Positions 44,190-56,668 of a DNA stretch of 64,000 bases are shown piece after piece. The stretch's first letter is position 1. Each line of letters begins with the position of its first letter. The stretch comes from Sphingomonas sp. YR710 (lineage in GTDB: Bacteria; Pseudomonadota; Alphaproteobacteria; Sphingomonadales; Sphingomonadaceae): NCBI RefSeq assembly GCF_900101455.1, contig NZ_FMZJ01000004.1:124001-188000 (forward strand), given 5' to 3'. A program made the translations under genes and the position numbers. The notes beneath the pieces were generated by a model. That model made no database searches. It saw only the letters and a program-made list of their open reading frames with translations, and had not been told where the DNA came from.

Positions 44190-44280
44190 ATTGGGAACAA
44201 CAAGCCGTTTCAGGCGCTTTGGCTCCCGTCAGGACAGGCCGGAACGAGGGGGACGGACGACAGAATAAAGGACGAAGACG

Positions 44281-44514
44281 ATGCTTCATGTTCTTTCCTT
44301 CGCGCTGTTTTCCACCGTGCTGGTCGTGTCAATCGGTGCCATTATCACCACCATCCGGGCCGATCTGCCCTTGATCATGCGCGCGCTCGGCGTCGATCCG
44401 CTGCCGGCCCCGCCCATCCGCCCAGAAGGCGAGCGCAGGCCGATACGGATCGTGCGCGTCGTCAGGCAGCCTCTGTCGGGACAGATGGCTCTGTCACAGC
44501 GCGCCGCCGCCTGA
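44281..44514 (+). CDS. Small single-pass membrane protein, 77 residues, possibly SOS-controlled
   Basis: AAAGGA lies 9 bases before the ATG. One membrane helix at about residues 3-25 (LSFALFSTVLVVSIGAIITT) is followed by a cytoplasmic or periplasmic proline-rich, basic tail (PLPAPPIRPEGERRPIRIVR). The 3' end overlaps the convergent pssA gene by 53 bases. I recognise no family. Short single-helix proteins under SOS control, such as Caulobacter SidA, act as division inhibitors; the SOS-box-like element upstream suggests this parallel, but no sequence similarity is claimed. Confidence 0.7.
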   Translation: MLHVLSFALFSTVLVVSIGAIITTIRADLPLIMRALGVDPLPAPPIRPEGERRPIRIVRVVRQPLSGQMALSQRAAA

Positions 44515-45253
44515 ATCGCGCGTACGACATGACGCTGAACGGGATCGTGGACAGATAGAAAAGCATCAACAGGCCCAGCGTGGGCCAGGGCTCGGTCACC
44601 AGAGCACCACCTGCTAACGCCACGAAGGCCAGCGCCGGCAGGCGCCAGGCGCGCGCGATATGCAGTGACGACCAGCTATAGGTCGCCAGATCGGATATCA
44701 TCAGGAAACCGCACATCGCCGCCCAGCCACAAATGAAGAGCGGCTCGCGAAACAGCGTGAAATCGGTCCACAGCCACATCGCAACGGGCACGAGCATCAG
44801 GCCCGCCCCGGTGGGCGCCGGGACGCCGGTCAGAAACCCGGCCGATTTGCGCGGCGACTCGACCTTGTCGAGCGTCGCGTTGAAGCGGGCAAGCCGTAGC
44901 GCCGCGCAGACGGCATAGCCCAAAGCGAAAATCCAACCGAAGCGCGGAAGGTATTGGAGCGACCACAGGAACATGATGATGGCGGGAGAAACGCCGAACG
45001 CAATCACGTCCGACAGCGAATCGAGTTCGGCGCCAAACCGGCTCTCCCCCTTGAGTAGCCGCGCGATCCGCCCGTCGAGCCCGTCCAGAATCCCGGCGAC
45101 GAGAATCGCGATCAACGCCTTTTCCCAATCCCCGCCGATCGCGAAGCGAACGCCGGTAAGACCAGAGCAGAGCGCCAGTACCGTTACGGCATTCGGTGCA
45201 ACAGCACGCGCCGGAATGCCCCGCCTTATATTCTCGCGGCGCGGTCGCATCAT
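44462..45253 (-). CDS. pssA: CDP-diacylglycerol-serine O-phosphatidyltransferase
   Basis: 263 residues of the CDP-alcohol phosphatidyltransferase family. Signature DG-x2-GR-AR-x8-G-x3-D-x3-D appears as [10 protein letters not shown] (about 57-66) and GAELDSLSD (about 73-81); about six or seven membrane helices follow. It makes phosphatidylserine from CDP-diacylglycerol (cdsA product), next decarboxylated by psd upstream with a four-base ATGA overlap. Together they give phosphatidylethanolamine. Confidence 0.93.
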   Translation of the reverse strand: MMRPRRENIRRGIPARAVAPNAVTVLALCSGLTGVRFAIGGDWEKALIAILVAGILDGLDGRIARLLKGESRFGAELDSLSDVIAFGVSPAIIMFLWSLQYLPRFGWIFALGYAVCAALRLARFNATLDKVESPRKSAGFLTGVPAPTGAGLMLVPVAMWLWTDFTLFREPLFICGWAAMCGFLMISDLATYSWSSLHIARAWRLPALAFVALAGGALVTEPWPTLGLLMLFYLSTIPFSVMSYARFRRRRAVTEPSVPTEAA

Positions 45254-45984
45254 TGCGCCGTACCAACCGTCCGTTCGCCCTCGCCAAGCTTCGCGATGAC
45301 CGTTTCGCCAGCGATCGTGCGCTGGCCGACGGTTACGCGATGGCCCGTACCGGCAGGCAGGAAAACATCGACCCGACTGCCGAAGCGAATCAGGCCAACC
45401 CGCTGGCCGAGGCCGACCGTCTCTCCGACCGTTACGAACGGCACGATTCGGCGCGCTACCAACCCTGCGATCTGGGTGAAACCGATGCGTGTGCCATCGG
45501 TCGCTTCCACCAATATATGCTGCCGTTCATTTTCCTCGCTGGCCTTGTCGAGATCGGCGTTGAGGAATTTTCCCGCAATATAGGCGATGCGCTTGATCGT
45601 GCCGGCAATCGGCGCGCGATTGATGTGGACGTCGAACACGCTCATGAAAATCGAAACGCGGGTCATCGGGCCATCGCCCAGCCCGTCTTCACCGGCCATT
45701 TCCTTGGGCGGCGGGACGGTAACGATCATCGTGATCAGTCCGTCTGCTGGCGCGATGACCAGCCCGTCTCCCAAGGGCGCGGTGCGGATTGGATCGCGGA
45801 AGAAGGCTGCAACCCAAACCGTAATCCCAGCCATCGGCCAGGCAAGTGTCTCCCAGGCCACGAGCGCGAAAATCAGTGTGATAACCGCAGCGATCAATAC
45901 GAACTTGCGGCCTTCTGGGTGAACGCTGGGCCAGCGCCACTTGACGGAGGTGGAACCGAGATCCGGAGTGTTGGGAGATGTCAT
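45250..45984 (-). CDS. psd: Phosphatidylserine decarboxylase proenzyme
   Basis: 244 residues with one N-terminal hydrophobic segment (about 26-60) and the PSD core [20 protein letters not shown]. The self-cleavage site is [11 protein letters not shown] (about 213-223): processing before Ser gives the pyruvoyl group. The G-S-R variant (in place of the LGST of E. coli) is typical of the short alphaproteobacterial PSD form. It produces phosphatidylethanolamine. It is divergent from icd across 165 bases where I see no certain element. Confidence 0.93.
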   Translation of the reverse strand: MTSPNTPDLGSTSVKWRWPSVHPEGRKFVLIAAVITLIFALVAWETLAWPMAGITVWVAAFFRDPIRTAPLGDGLVIAPADGLITMIVTVPPPKEMAGEDGLGDGPMTRVSIFMSVFDVHINRAPIAGTIKRIAYIAGKFLNADLDKASEENERQHILVEATDGTRIGFTQIAGLVARRIVPFVTVGETVGLGQRVGLIRFGSRVDVFLPAGTGHRVTVGQRTIAGETVIAKLGEGERTVGTAQ

Positions 45985-46149
45985 AGCGCCATCCTAAGGC
46001 GGACATGCCCGAGTGACAATCGTCCGCGCCAATTCCAACATGCGCCCCGGCAGCTGATATTCGTTGCAATGCACCACCGGAACGGTTGATTGCGGCGCGA
46101 GGCTGCAATAGGGACCAAGCAAATTTCCCCTCCCCGGAGAATGAGAGAC

Positions 46150-47370
46150 ATGGCGAAGATCAAGGTTAAGACCCCACTCGTCGAAATTGACGGCGACGAA
46201 ATGACGCGGATCATCTGGCAGTGGATCCGTGAACGGCTTATCCTTCCCTATCTCGACATCGATCTCGAATATTATGACCTGAGCGTCGAAAAGCGCGACG
46301 AGACCAGCGATCAGATCACCATTGATTCCGCCAAGGCGATCCAAAAGTATGGCGTTGGCGTGAAGTGCGCGACGATCACCCCCGACGAAGCCCGTGTCGA
46401 GGAATTCAAGCTCAAGAAGATGTGGAAGTCGCCCAACGGCACGATCCGCAACATCCTGGGCGGCGTCGTATTCCGCGAACCGATCGTCATCAAGAATGTC
46501 CCCCGGCTGGTGCCGGGCTGGACCGATCCCATCGTCGTCGGTCGTCATGCGTTCGGTGATCAGTATCGCGCGACCGATTTCAAGGTGCCCGGTCCCGGCA
46601 AGCTGCGCCTCGTCTGGGAAGGCGATGACGGTCAGGTGATCGACGAGGAGGTGTTCACCTATCCTTCGTCCGGCGTGGCGCTGGCAATGTACAATCTCGA
46701 CGATTCGATCCGCGATTTCGCCAAGGCCAGCATGAACTATGCGCTTGATCGCAAATGGCCACTCTATCTGTCGACCAAGAACACGATCCTCAAGGCTTAT
46801 GACGGCCGCTTCAAGGATCTGTTCCAAGAGGTGTTCGACGCCGATTTCGCCGACAAGTTCAAGGCCGCTGGCATCGTTTACGAGCATCGCCTGATCGATG
46901 ATATGGTCGCCAGCGCGCTCAAGTGGAGCGGTAAATTCGTCTGGGCCTGCAAGAATTATGACGGCGATGTCCAATCCGACACGGTTGCACAGGGCTTCGG
47001 TTCGCTGGGGCTGATGACGTCGGTGCTGATGTCGCCCGACGGCAAGGTCATCGAGGCTGAAGCCGCGCACGGCACGGTCACCCGCCACTATCGCATGCAC
47101 GAGCAGGGCAAGGCGACCTCGACCAATCCGATCGCTTCGATTTTTGCCTGGACCCAGGGCCTCAAGTTCCGCGGCAAGTTCGACGACACCCCCGATGTTG
47201 TGAAGTTCGCCGACACGCTTGAGCGGATCTGCATCCAGACCGTCGAACAGGGCGGCATGACCAAGGATCTTGCAATCCTGATCGGCCCCGATCAGCCGTG
47301 GATGACCACCGAGCAATTCTTCGAGACGGTTCGCGTCAACCTTGAAAATGAAATGGCAAGCTGGGCCTGA
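46150..47370 (+). CDS. icd: Isocitrate dehydrogenase, NADP-dependent
   Basis: 406 residues of the dimeric eukaryote-like IDH subfamily. [16 protein letters not shown] (about 10-25), [16 protein letters not shown] (about 55-72), substrate-binding [12 protein letters not shown] (about 93-104) and [20 protein letters not shown] (about 305-325) are diagnostic. It oxidises isocitrate to 2-oxoglutarate with NADP in the TCA cycle. The ATG at 46150 ([10 protein letters not shown]) is the family start, with GGAGAATGAGAG upstream; 46141 and 46090 are less likely. Confidence 0.97.
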   Translation: MAKIKVKTPLVEIDGDEMTRIIWQWIRERLILPYLDIDLEYYDLSVEKRDETSDQITIDSAKAIQKYGVGVKCATITPDEARVEEFKLKKMWKSPNGTIRNILGGVVFREPIVIKNVPRLVPGWTDPIVVGRHAFGDQYRATDFKVPGPGKLRLVWEGDDGQVIDEEVFTYPSSGVALAMYNLDDSIRDFAKASMNYALDRKWPLYLSTKNTILKAYDGRFKDLFQEVFDADFADKFKAAGIVYEHRLIDDMVASALKWSGKFVWACKNYDGDVQSDTVAQGFGSLGLMTSVLMSPDGKVIEAEAAHGTVTRHYRMHEQGKATSTNPIASIFAWTQGLKFRGKFDDTPDVVKFADTLERICIQTVEQGGMTKDLAILIGPDQPWMTTEQFFETVRVNLENEMASWA

Positions 47371-47378
47371 TCGATCAC

Positions 47379-47400
47379 GGCTGGGCCTTCGGGCCCGGCC
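47379..47400 (+). terminator. Terminator after icd
   Basis: GGCTGGGCC-TTCG-GGCCCGGCC, a 9-base stem with one G-T wobble and a TTCG tetraloop, 9 bases after the stop and followed by GCCTTTG. The T-run is short, so termination may be partial. Confidence 0.6.
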
Positions 47401-47540
47401 GCCTTTGCCGCCCGGACGGCCGCTGAGGGCCGCGCCTTTCCGGCCGGCGCACAACCCAATTTCCTACATCATCCGCCACTTACCGCCGACTCGTGCCATC
47501 GCGGGTAGCAATTTGCTACGTCTGCGGCCACTATCCGCCA

Positions 47541-49328
47541 ATGGCACTTTCCCTTGGTTCGACGGGCTTTTCCGACACGCTGGTGATTCTTGCTGCGGCC
47601 GGTCTCGTCATTCCCGCATTCACCCGGTTTCGGATCACCCCGGTCATCGGCTTCATTCTGGTCGGTGCGCTCGTCGGCCCGAACGCGCTCGGCATGCTCG
47701 TCGATCGATTCCCATGGCTGTATTATGTCACGATCAGCAACCCCCACGCTATCGAGCCATTCGCCGAATTCGGGATCGTCCTGCTGCTGTTCTCCATCGG
47801 TCTCGAACTTTCGTTCCGGCGGCTCTGGGCGATGCGTGCCACCGTGTTCGGGCTGGGATCATCGGAACTTTTCTTCTCGGCCGCCGCAATTGGCGGCGGG
47901 CTGTTCCTGATCGGTGAAACCTGGGGCGGCGCGCTGGGCCTCGGCCTCGCGCTGGCGCTATCCTCCACCGCGCTTGTCCTCCCGATGGTCGGCACCACCG
48001 GCGCCGTAGGCCGGCATGCTTTTGCGATGCTGCTGTTCGAGGATCTCGCGCTGGTCCCGATCATCTTCGTGCTCGGCGCGCTCGCCCCTTATGGCGACAA
48101 TGCCGGCTGGGACGGCCTCGCCCGAACCATCGGCTTCGGCGCGGTCACGATCGCGGTCATGATGGTCGGCGGTCGGCTGCTATTGCCGCGCTTGTTCGCG
48201 CAAGCATCGCGGGCAAAGAAGCCCGAACTGTTCCTGTCGGCGAGCTTGCTCGTCGTAATCCTCGCCAGCGTGGCGACCGCCACCGCCGGACTGTCGCCGA
48301 TCGTAGGTGCGCTGCTCGCCGGCATCCTGATCGCCGAAACCGATTACCATGCCGAGGTCGAAATCGTCACCGCGCCATTCACTGGCCTCGCGCTTGGCGT
48401 GTTCCTGATCACCGTGGGCATGTCACTCGATCTCGCGATGATCATCGCCAATTGGCATAATCTGATCATGGCGGTGATCGGCGTTGTACTGGTCAAAGCG
48501 GTAATCACGGCCGGAATGCTGCGCTTTTCTGGCGCGCAGCCGGCCGTGGCCGCCGAAACCGGCTTGCTGATGGCCTCTCCGTCCGAAACCACGCTGATCG
48601 TGCTCGGCGTGGCTGCACAGGCACGGCTGATCGACATGCAGACGGCCGCCTTCTGGCAGGTCGTGACCGCGATCGGCCTCACCATCACCCCCCTGCTCGC
48701 CCGAATCGGCCATGATCTGGCCCGCAAGGTCGCGAGCCGATCGGAAGCGGCGCTGGAAGACATGCCGGACACCGTGGCCGGTAAACCGCAGGCGATCATC
48801 GTCGGATTTGGACGCGTTGGCCGGCTCGTCGCGCAGATGCTGCAGGCCCATAATCGGCCCTATCTGGCGATCGATGCCGATATCGATGTGATCGCCCATG
48901 CCCGCCAACGCGGCTACCATGCGATGTTCGGCGATATTTCTCGACCCGGGATGATCGAACATCTCACGCTCGACAAAGCGAGCGCCCTCATCCTGACGAT
49001 GGACGATCCGGTACTGCTCGTCCGGATGGCACGGCGCGTGCGCTCGCTGCATCCGGATCTGACGATCGTGGCGCGCGCACGCGACCCGAATCATGCCGCC
49101 GAACTTTACCTCGCCGGCGTTACCGACGCCGTGCCTGAAACGCTCGAATCATCGCTACAACTGTCCGAAGCCGTGCTCGTCGATCTGGGCGTGGCGATGG
49201 GACCGGTGATCGCATCGATCCATGAAAAACGCGCCGAACTGCGTGCAAAAATCATGGAGATGGGCAATCTCGACCGCGAGCCGAGGATACGGCGCGTCCA
49301 GCTTGCGGATGGCAATAATGACGTGTAA
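47541..49328 (+). CDS. Monovalent cation:proton antiporter-2 (CPA2/KefB-like) with TrkA-N domain
   Basis: 595 residues: about twelve membrane helices (RITPVIGFILVGALVGPNAL, FGIVLLLFSIGLELSF, LALALSSTALVLPMV in order) and a C-terminal NAD-binding TrkA-N domain at about 430-545 (QAIIVGFGRVGRLVAQML). The architecture matches KefB/KefC/YbaL-type potassium or sodium/proton antiporters, but no KefF/KefG partner is adjacent and the ion is not deduced. The start at 47541 (MALSLGSTGF) fits family N-termini better than 47493. A palindrome follows the stop. Confidence 0.92.
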   Translation: MALSLGSTGFSDTLVILAAAGLVIPAFTRFRITPVIGFILVGALVGPNALGMLVDRFPWLYYVTISNPHAIEPFAEFGIVLLLFSIGLELSFRRLWAMRATVFGLGSSELFFSAAAIGGGLFLIGETWGGALGLGLALALSSTALVLPMVGTTGAVGRHAFAMLLFEDLALVPIIFVLGALAPYGDNAGWDGLARTIGFGAVTIAVMMVGGRLLLPRLFAQASRAKKPELFLSASLLVVILASVATATAGLSPIVGALLAGILIAETDYHAEVEIVTAPFTGLALGVFLITVGMSLDLAMIIANWHNLIMAVIGVVLVKAVITAGMLRFSGAQPAVAAETGLLMASPSETTLIVLGVAAQARLIDMQTAAFWQVVTAIGLTITPLLARIGHDLARKVASRSEAALEDMPDTVAGKPQAIIVGFGRVGRLVAQMLQAHNRPYLAIDADIDVIAHARQRGYHAMFGDISRPGMIEHLTLDKASALILTMDDPVLLVRMARRVRSLHPDLTIVARARDPNHAAELYLAGVTDAVPETLESSLQLSEAVLVDLGVAMGPVIASIHEKRAELRAKIMEMGNLDREPRIRRVQLADGNNDV

Positions 49329-49352
49329 AATCAGATAGATATAGATACACCT

Positions 49353-49388
49353 TCATCATCATGCTGAACTATTTCAGCATGATGATGA
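49353..49388. terminator. Palindromic terminator between convergent genes, related to the 17.3-kb repeat
   Basis: Perfect 16-base arms with a CTAT loop; the core ATGCTGAAC...TTTCAGCAT matches the 17287-17374 element except for one missing base in the middle. It lies 25 bases after the antiporter stop and 17 before the alaS stop, so it can serve both directions. Confidence 0.75.
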
Positions 49389-49404
49389 GTGATTGCAATG
49401 GGCG

Positions 49405-52050
<2,646 letters not shown>

Positions 52051-52122
52051 GTCTGTCGCTTAGGCGAGACTGCAGCGATATGGAAGATCATGTCATCGCC
52101 ATAAGCGCCATTCAGGCTGCAG

Positions 52123-52665
52123 TCATCGCGATACGCATCCGAACAGCCTCGGCAGTTTGTCGCGCTGTTCGGGCACCATCTGCCCAGCCGCCTGACGATC
52201 AATGAAATTCTGTTCCTCGCGGACGATCCTGAACTGTCCGTCCGCGACCTGATGCCACATCAGATAGCCGCACATCAGTTCGAGATTCGCAAAATGCGCC
52301 GTGAAATCAACGGCTGCATAGAGGCCGGGTTCGGGCGCGTCGGGCGGATCGCGATACCAAGTAAAACCGGTAAGCTGGACATCACCGGGCTTGCCGGCAT
52401 TGGTCAGAAACCGCTCGGCGGTATCCCGAAACAACTCCGCGGTCAGATAGGACCGCATGCTGCTGGCGATCATCGCATAAGCACGATCGTAACGCCGTGC
52501 CTGCTTGTCCTTCAGATAGGCCTTCGTGGCATCGATGAGCGGGCGCGCCGCCGGATCGCTGCGCGACGTTTCGGCCACCGGCTTCGCGGCTGGCGCGGCG
52601 CCCGCCGCCACCCCCAACAGCAGGACACCGGCCGACATCCACGACAGGCACCGGCCAACCTTCAT
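52123..52665 (-). CDS. Secreted DUF4019-like protein
   Basis: 180 residues with a signal peptide (MSAGVLLLGVAAGAAPAAKP). The mature part contains RRYDRAYAMIASSMRSYLTA and the GFTWYRDPPDAPEPGLYAAV segment of DUF4019 proteins, an NTF2/SnoaL-like cone fold with unknown function. It starts one base after the stop of the VOC protein upstream, so it is probably in the recA transcript. Confidence 0.8.
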   Translation of the reverse strand: MKVGRCLSWMSAGVLLLGVAAGAAPAAKPVAETSRSDPAARPLIDATKAYLKDKQARRYDRAYAMIASSMRSYLTAELFRDTAERFLTNAGKPGDVQLTGFTWYRDPPDAPEPGLYAAVDFTAHFANLELMCGYLMWHQVADGQFRIVREEQNFIDRQAAGQMVPEQRDKLPRLFGCVSR

Positions 52666-52666
52666 C

Positions 52667-53017
52667 TCAGGCTTCCGGTTCGTTTATATAGACGGCGAGC
52701 TCGTTGCCAGATGGTTCGCGAAAATGAAACCGTCGGCCGCCCGGGAAAGCAAAGATCGGTCTTACGATGATGCCGCCCGCCGCTTCAACAGCAGCGAGCG
52801 CGGCATCGAGATCATCGACCTCGATCACCGCCAACGGCGCGGTCGCGGCATCGGACAGGTCGCCATGCAGGCCGAGATCGCAGCCATTGCCCATTGTCGC
52901 CGCATAATCGGGCCCGAATTCGGTCAACGACCAGCCAAACGCCTGCTGGAAGAAGGACCGGCTGGTAGCAACCTGGCCAGCCGGCAGCTCGACATAATTT
53001 AGCCGCGCGTTCATCAC
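52667..53017 (-). CDS. VOC-family (glyoxalase-like) protein
   Basis: 116 residues, one vicinal-oxygen-chelate domain: [20 protein letters not shown] (about 5-24) and [20 protein letters not shown] (about 70-90) followed by [19 protein letters not shown] typical metal Glu and His are seen in the last segment and around VELP. Members include glyoxalases, dioxygenases and antibiotic-binding proteins; the substrate is unknown. Coupled by ATGA overlap to recA, an unusual partner. Confidence 0.87.
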   Translation of the reverse strand: MMNARLNYVELPAGQVATSRSFFQQAFGWSLTEFGPDYAATMGNGCDLGLHGDLSDAATAPLAVIEVDDLDAALAAVEAAGGIIVRPIFAFPGGRRFHFREPSGNELAVYINEPEA

Positions 53018-54087
53018 AGATCGTCGTCGGGTTCGGGGCCGGTCATCATCGTATCGGCGACACCGGCGGCATTATCGCGAATTGCCTGTTCGAGTTTTGC
53101 GGCCATTTCAGGATTTTCGCGCAAATAGGTCTTCGAATTTTCGCGCCCCTGCCCGAGCCGGATCGAATCATAGCTGAACCAGGCACCCGACTTTTCGACG
53201 ATACCCGCCTTCACCCCCAGATCGAGCAATTCGCCGACCTTCGAAATGCCCTCGCCATACATGATGTCAAACTCGACCTGCTTGAATGGCGGCGCGACCT
53301 TGTTCTTGACCACTTTCACGCGCGTGGCATTACCGACGATATCGTCGCGATCCTTGATCTGGCCGGTGCGGCGGATGTCGAGGCGGACCGAGGCATAGAA
53401 TTTCAGCGCATTGCCGCCGGTTGTCGTCTCCGGCGAACCATACATCACGCCGATCTTCATGCGAATCTGGTTGATGAAAATCACCAAGCAACGCGAGCGG
53501 CTGATCGAACCGGTGATTTTGCGCAACGCCTGGCTCATCAGCCGCGCCTGCAGGCCGACATGGCTGTCACCCATCTCGCCCTCGATCTCGGCCCGCGGCA
53601 CCAATGCCGCCACCGAGTCTATCACGAGTACGTCGATCGCGTTGGAGCGCACCAGCGTATCGGTAATCTCCAGCGCCTGCTCGCCGGTATCGGGTTGCGA
53701 GATGATCAGTTCGTTGATGTCGACGCCCAATTTCCTGGCATAAGCCGGGTCGAGCGCATGTTCGGCATCGATGAACGCCGCAGTGCCGCCGGCTTTCTGC
53801 GCCTCGGCGATCGCATGGAGCGCCAGGGTGGTCTTGCCTGAACTTTCCGGTCCGAAGATCTCGACGACGCGCCCGCGCGGCAAGCCACCGATACCAAGGG
53901 CGATATCGAGCCCCAGCGATCCGCTCGACACGGCTTCCACCTGCATCGTCTCGCGCGACCCGAGCTTCATCGCGGAGCCCTTGCCGAACGCCCGATCGAT
54001 CTGCGCCAGCGCGGCATCGAGCGCCTTTTGCCTGTCTAGATTTGCCACGTCCTTGGGAGATCCTATCAGTTTCAACTGTGCCGACAT
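53014..54087 (-). CDS. recA: Recombinase RecA
   Basis: 357 residues. Walker [15 protein letters not shown] (about 76-89), Walker [21 protein letters not shown] (about 150-170), loop L1/L2 with [20 protein letters not shown] and the acidic C-terminus EPDDDL. It forms the recombination filament and triggers LexA self-cleavage. The start at 54087 gives the usual N-terminus MSAQLKL; 54156 would add 23 extra residues reaching the SOS box. An alphaproteobacterial SOS box is 72 bases upstream. Confidence 0.98.
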   Translation of the reverse strand: MSAQLKLIGSPKDVANLDRQKALDAALAQIDRAFGKGSAMKLGSRETMQVEAVSSGSLGLDIALGIGGLPRGRVVEIFGPESSGKTTLALHAIAEAQKAGGTAAFIDAEHALDPAYARKLGVDINELIISQPDTGEQALEITDTLVRSNAIDVLVIDSVAALVPRAEIEGEMGDSHVGLQARLMSQALRKITGSISRSRCLVIFINQIRMKIGVMYGSPETTTGGNALKFYASVRLDIRRTGQIKDRDDIVGNATRVKVVKNKVAPPFKQVEFDIMYGEGISKVGELLDLGVKAGIVEKSGAWFSYDSIRLGQGRENSKTYLRENPEMAAKLEQAIRDNAAGVADTMMTGPEPDDDL

Positions 54088-54158
54088 TCGTTCAGCTCCC
54101 TCGTAGATAGCGCGTCCGATATGTTCAATGCGTTGTTTGTACCCCAATCGTTCCATAA

Positions 54159-54173
54159 GAACAAGAGCGGAAC
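54159..54173 (-). promoter_or_regulatory. recA: SOS (LexA) box of recA
   Basis: On the leftward strand GTTC-CGCTCTT-GTTC, the exact alphaproteobacterial LexA consensus GTTC-N7-GTTC. It lies 72 bases before the recA ATG in the 109-base gap to cckA. Confidence 0.88.
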
Positions 54174-54196
54174 ATATCGAAACTCTACACGGATTT

Positions 54197-56611
54197 TCAG
54201 TGCTTTACGGTCTCCGCCAGGACATCCTTCGCGGCGGAACATATCTGCTGCACCGAGAAGGGCTTGGGCAGGAAGCCGATTCGATCGATATCGATCGAGC
54301 GGCGCAGTTGCTCCTCGGCATAGCCCGACATGAAAATGATCGGGAGATCGGGGCGGACTTTCCTGGCAAGCCGCGCCATCGTTGGGCCGTCCATCGCCGG
54401 CATCACGACGTCGGAAATCACCAGATCGACCTGCGTGTCGCCTTCCAATATCTCCAGCCCTTCGTCGCCATTGGTCGCGGTCAGCACCGTATAGCCCTGG
54501 CGGGTGAGCGCGCGTTCAGCGACCGCCCGGACCATCGCTTCATCCTCGACGAGCAGAATCGTGCCCGTGCCCCACAATTCGGTGCTCGCTTCCTTGGCGA
54601 TCCTGACGGCGACGGGCGCATGATCGGTCGCCTCATGGACGGGCAGGTAGATCACGAAGCTGGTGCCCTTGCCAATTTCGGATTCGGCAAAAATGAAGCC
54701 CTCGGTCTGCTTGACGATGCCATAGACGGTCGAAAGGCCAAGCCCCGTGCCCTTGCCAACCTCCTTGGTTGTGAAGAACGGCTCGAATATCTTGGTGATG
54801 ACTTCCGGCGGTATGCCGCAGCCGGTGTCCGATATCTTCAGCGCCGTATATTCGATCATCGGCATGATTTCGATATTCAACCGCCGCACATCGGCGATCG
54901 ACATGGCATAAGTCTGGATCGTCAATGTCCCGCCATCGGGCATGGCATCGCGGGCGTTGACCGCCAGATTGACGATCACCTGCTCGAGTTGCCCCGGATC
55001 GGCGCGGACGGTTCCGAGATTACGGCCATGCGATACGTTGAGCGTGACGGTTTCGCCAAGCAACCGTTTTAGAAGATTGGAAATTTCCGATATGACATCG
55101 GGCAGCTGCAATATTTGCGGTCGCAATGTCTGCTGCCGCGAAAAGGCCAGCAGCTGACGGGTCAGCGCTGCCGCCCGGTTCGAATTATGCTTGATCTGCT
55201 GGATGTCGTCATAGTCGCTGTCTCCCGGCATGTGCCGCATCGCCATCAGATCGCAATGGCCGATGATCGCAGTCAGGATATTGTTGAAATCGTGCGCGAC
55301 GCCACCCGCCAACTGGCCAACCGCCTGCATCTTCATTGCCTGCGCCACCTGCCGCCGCAGGCGGGTCTCCTCACTATTGTCCTTGAGGCTGAGCAACACC
55401 GCCGCTTCGCCCAGGCCCTTTGCGGCGGCCAGCGTCAAGGTGACGCTCTCCTCCGGGCGTTCCTTGAGCCGCACCGCCAGATCGCTCGATTTGCCCCGGC
55501 CCGACGCCAGCCGTCGCACGGCATCCGAAACCATCGCCTTTTCGTCTTCGACGACGAGATCGCTCGGATAGACGATCGTCGCATCCGGAGTGAGTCCGGC
55601 AGCGCGGATGAAGGGATCGTTCATGAACAACACCCGTCCATCCCGTTCGGCGAGCGCCAGACCGAGCGGCAGCATGCCGAGCAAACCGTGCAAATGAATC
55701 GTCGCCAGCGCCTGCCGTTCGCTCCGCAACCCGATGTCGCGATCCTCGTCCACGATCAGGAAGAGCATGGCCCCGGCGCTCTCATCCCGATCCTCGAGCG
55801 CGATCTGAATCACCCGTAGGGGATTACCCAGCTCGCCTTCGCGGGCAAACCGGATGACCTCGTCCTGCGTCGATAGCAGCTGGGCGAAAGACCAGCCTTC
55901 GGCCGTCGCATCGGCAGCCCCCAACGCACGCTGTAGAAAGACGCTATTGGCGCCAAGCCCGCGCCCCGCCACATCGACAAGCGCGACCATCACACCGGCA
56001 GTGCCAAATCGCTGACCGCTTTCGCCAGAGATCAGCCGCAACGCGTCCGAAAGGCCGTCGCCTTGCGCCGCCTCGCGAAAACGCCAGATCAAATGCCCCT
56101 GATTTTCGCCGGCACGGCGCACGATGACGTCGATTTTCCCCCGCTCGGACCGCAGGCCATCGACTGCCGCGCCGCCGTCCCGCCGGGCTGCGCGTCCGGC
56201 TGCGGCGATCCGCTGCACCGTTTCAGGCGGCAGAGGCAATGCCGGCGGCGTCGGCAACCCGCCAAACCAGCGTTCGAACTGCCGATTGGCGCAGACCAGC
56301 CCGCCATGAACATCGGTGATCGCCACCAGTGCCGTGGCATCTTCAACCGCACCCAACACCAGATTCCAATCGATCTGGCGCTCCGGCAGGGAATCCACCC
56401 GCGACCGAAACAGGCCCAGCAGCGCCATCAGCCCCATGACCGAGGCAAAGCCTGCAAGGAATATGAAGGCCAGCAGCGGCATGTGCGTCGCGACCGCGAT
56501 CAACATCGCCATACCGGCTGCCGACAGCAGCCCGAGCGCAATCAGCGCGGCATTGAGGATCGGTCGCGAAGGCTCCCGGGAAAGCGGAGCGGCGGAGAAA
56601 TAAGTGGCCAT
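54197..56611 (-). CDS. cckA: Hybrid histidine kinase CckA
   Basis: About 804 residues. Two N-terminal membrane helices (about 22-65), two PAS-like regions (about 90-200 and 305-420), HisKA dimerisation box [20 protein letters not shown] with His about 440, ATPase N box [16 protein letters not shown] box [13 protein letters not shown], and a C-terminal receiver with phosphoacceptor in [14 protein letters not shown] (about 735). This order and the H-box match CckA, which phosphorylates CtrA through ChpT. The ATG at 56611 is preferred to 56629. Its phosphotransferase partner is not in the window. Confidence 0.95.
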   Translation of the reverse strand: MATYFSAAPLSREPSRPILNAALIALGLLSAAGMAMLIAVATHMPLLAFIFLAGFASVMGLMALLGLFRSRVDSLPERQIDWNLVLGAVEDATALVAITDVHGGLVCANRQFERWFGGLPTPPALPLPPETVQRIAAAGRAARRDGGAAVDGLRSERGKIDVIVRRAGENQGHLIWRFREAAQGDGLSDALRLISGESGQRFGTAGVMVALVDVAGRGLGANSVFLQRALGAADATAEGWSFAQLLSTQDEVIRFAREGELGNPLRVIQIALEDRDESAGAMLFLIVDEDRDIGLRSERQALATIHLHGLLGMLPLGLALAERDGRVLFMNDPFIRAAGLTPDATIVYPSDLVVEDEKAMVSDAVRRLASGRGKSSDLAVRLKERPEESVTLTLAAAKGLGEAAVLLSLKDNSEETRLRRQVAQAMKMQAVGQLAGGVAHDFNNILTAIIGHCDLMAMRHMPGDSDYDDIQQIKHNSNRAAALTRQLLAFSRQQTLRPQILQLPDVISEISNLLKRLLGETVTLNVSHGRNLGTVRADPGQLEQVIVNLAVNARDAMPDGGTLTIQTYAMSIADVRRLNIEIMPMIEYTALKISDTGCGIPPEVITKIFEPFFTTKEVGKGTGLGLSTVYGIVKQTEGFIFAESEIGKGTSFVIYLPVHEATDHAPVAVRIAKEASTELWGTGTILLVEDEAMVRAVAERALTRQGYTVLTATNGDEGLEILEGDTQVDLVISDVVMPAMDGPTMARLARKVRPDLPIIFMSGYAEEQLRRSIDIDRIGFLPKPFSVQQICSAAKDVLAETVKH

Positions 56612-56668
56612 GGCCCATCTGTTCCCCACCGCTCCGGTCCGTCAAGCCGGCAATAGCCGAGGCGGTTT

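Noticed and set aside
44194-44209. GGAAC followed by CGTT upstream of the 77-residue protein
   Set aside because: Spacer of 7 bases; not an EcfG promoter.
43656-44558. 300-residue plus-strand frame spanning the rpsB start and the 44281 gene
   Set aside because: Shadow of rpsB continuing through the non-coding gap; the small gene uses a different frame with a ribosome binding site.
45994-47454. 486-residue minus-strand frame
   Set aside because: Antisense of icd, which has clear family motifs on the other strand.
54124-54140. Second SOS-like half sites (GTTC ... GTTT) closer to recA
   Set aside because: Spacing and the second half-site do not fit GTTC-N7-GTTC.
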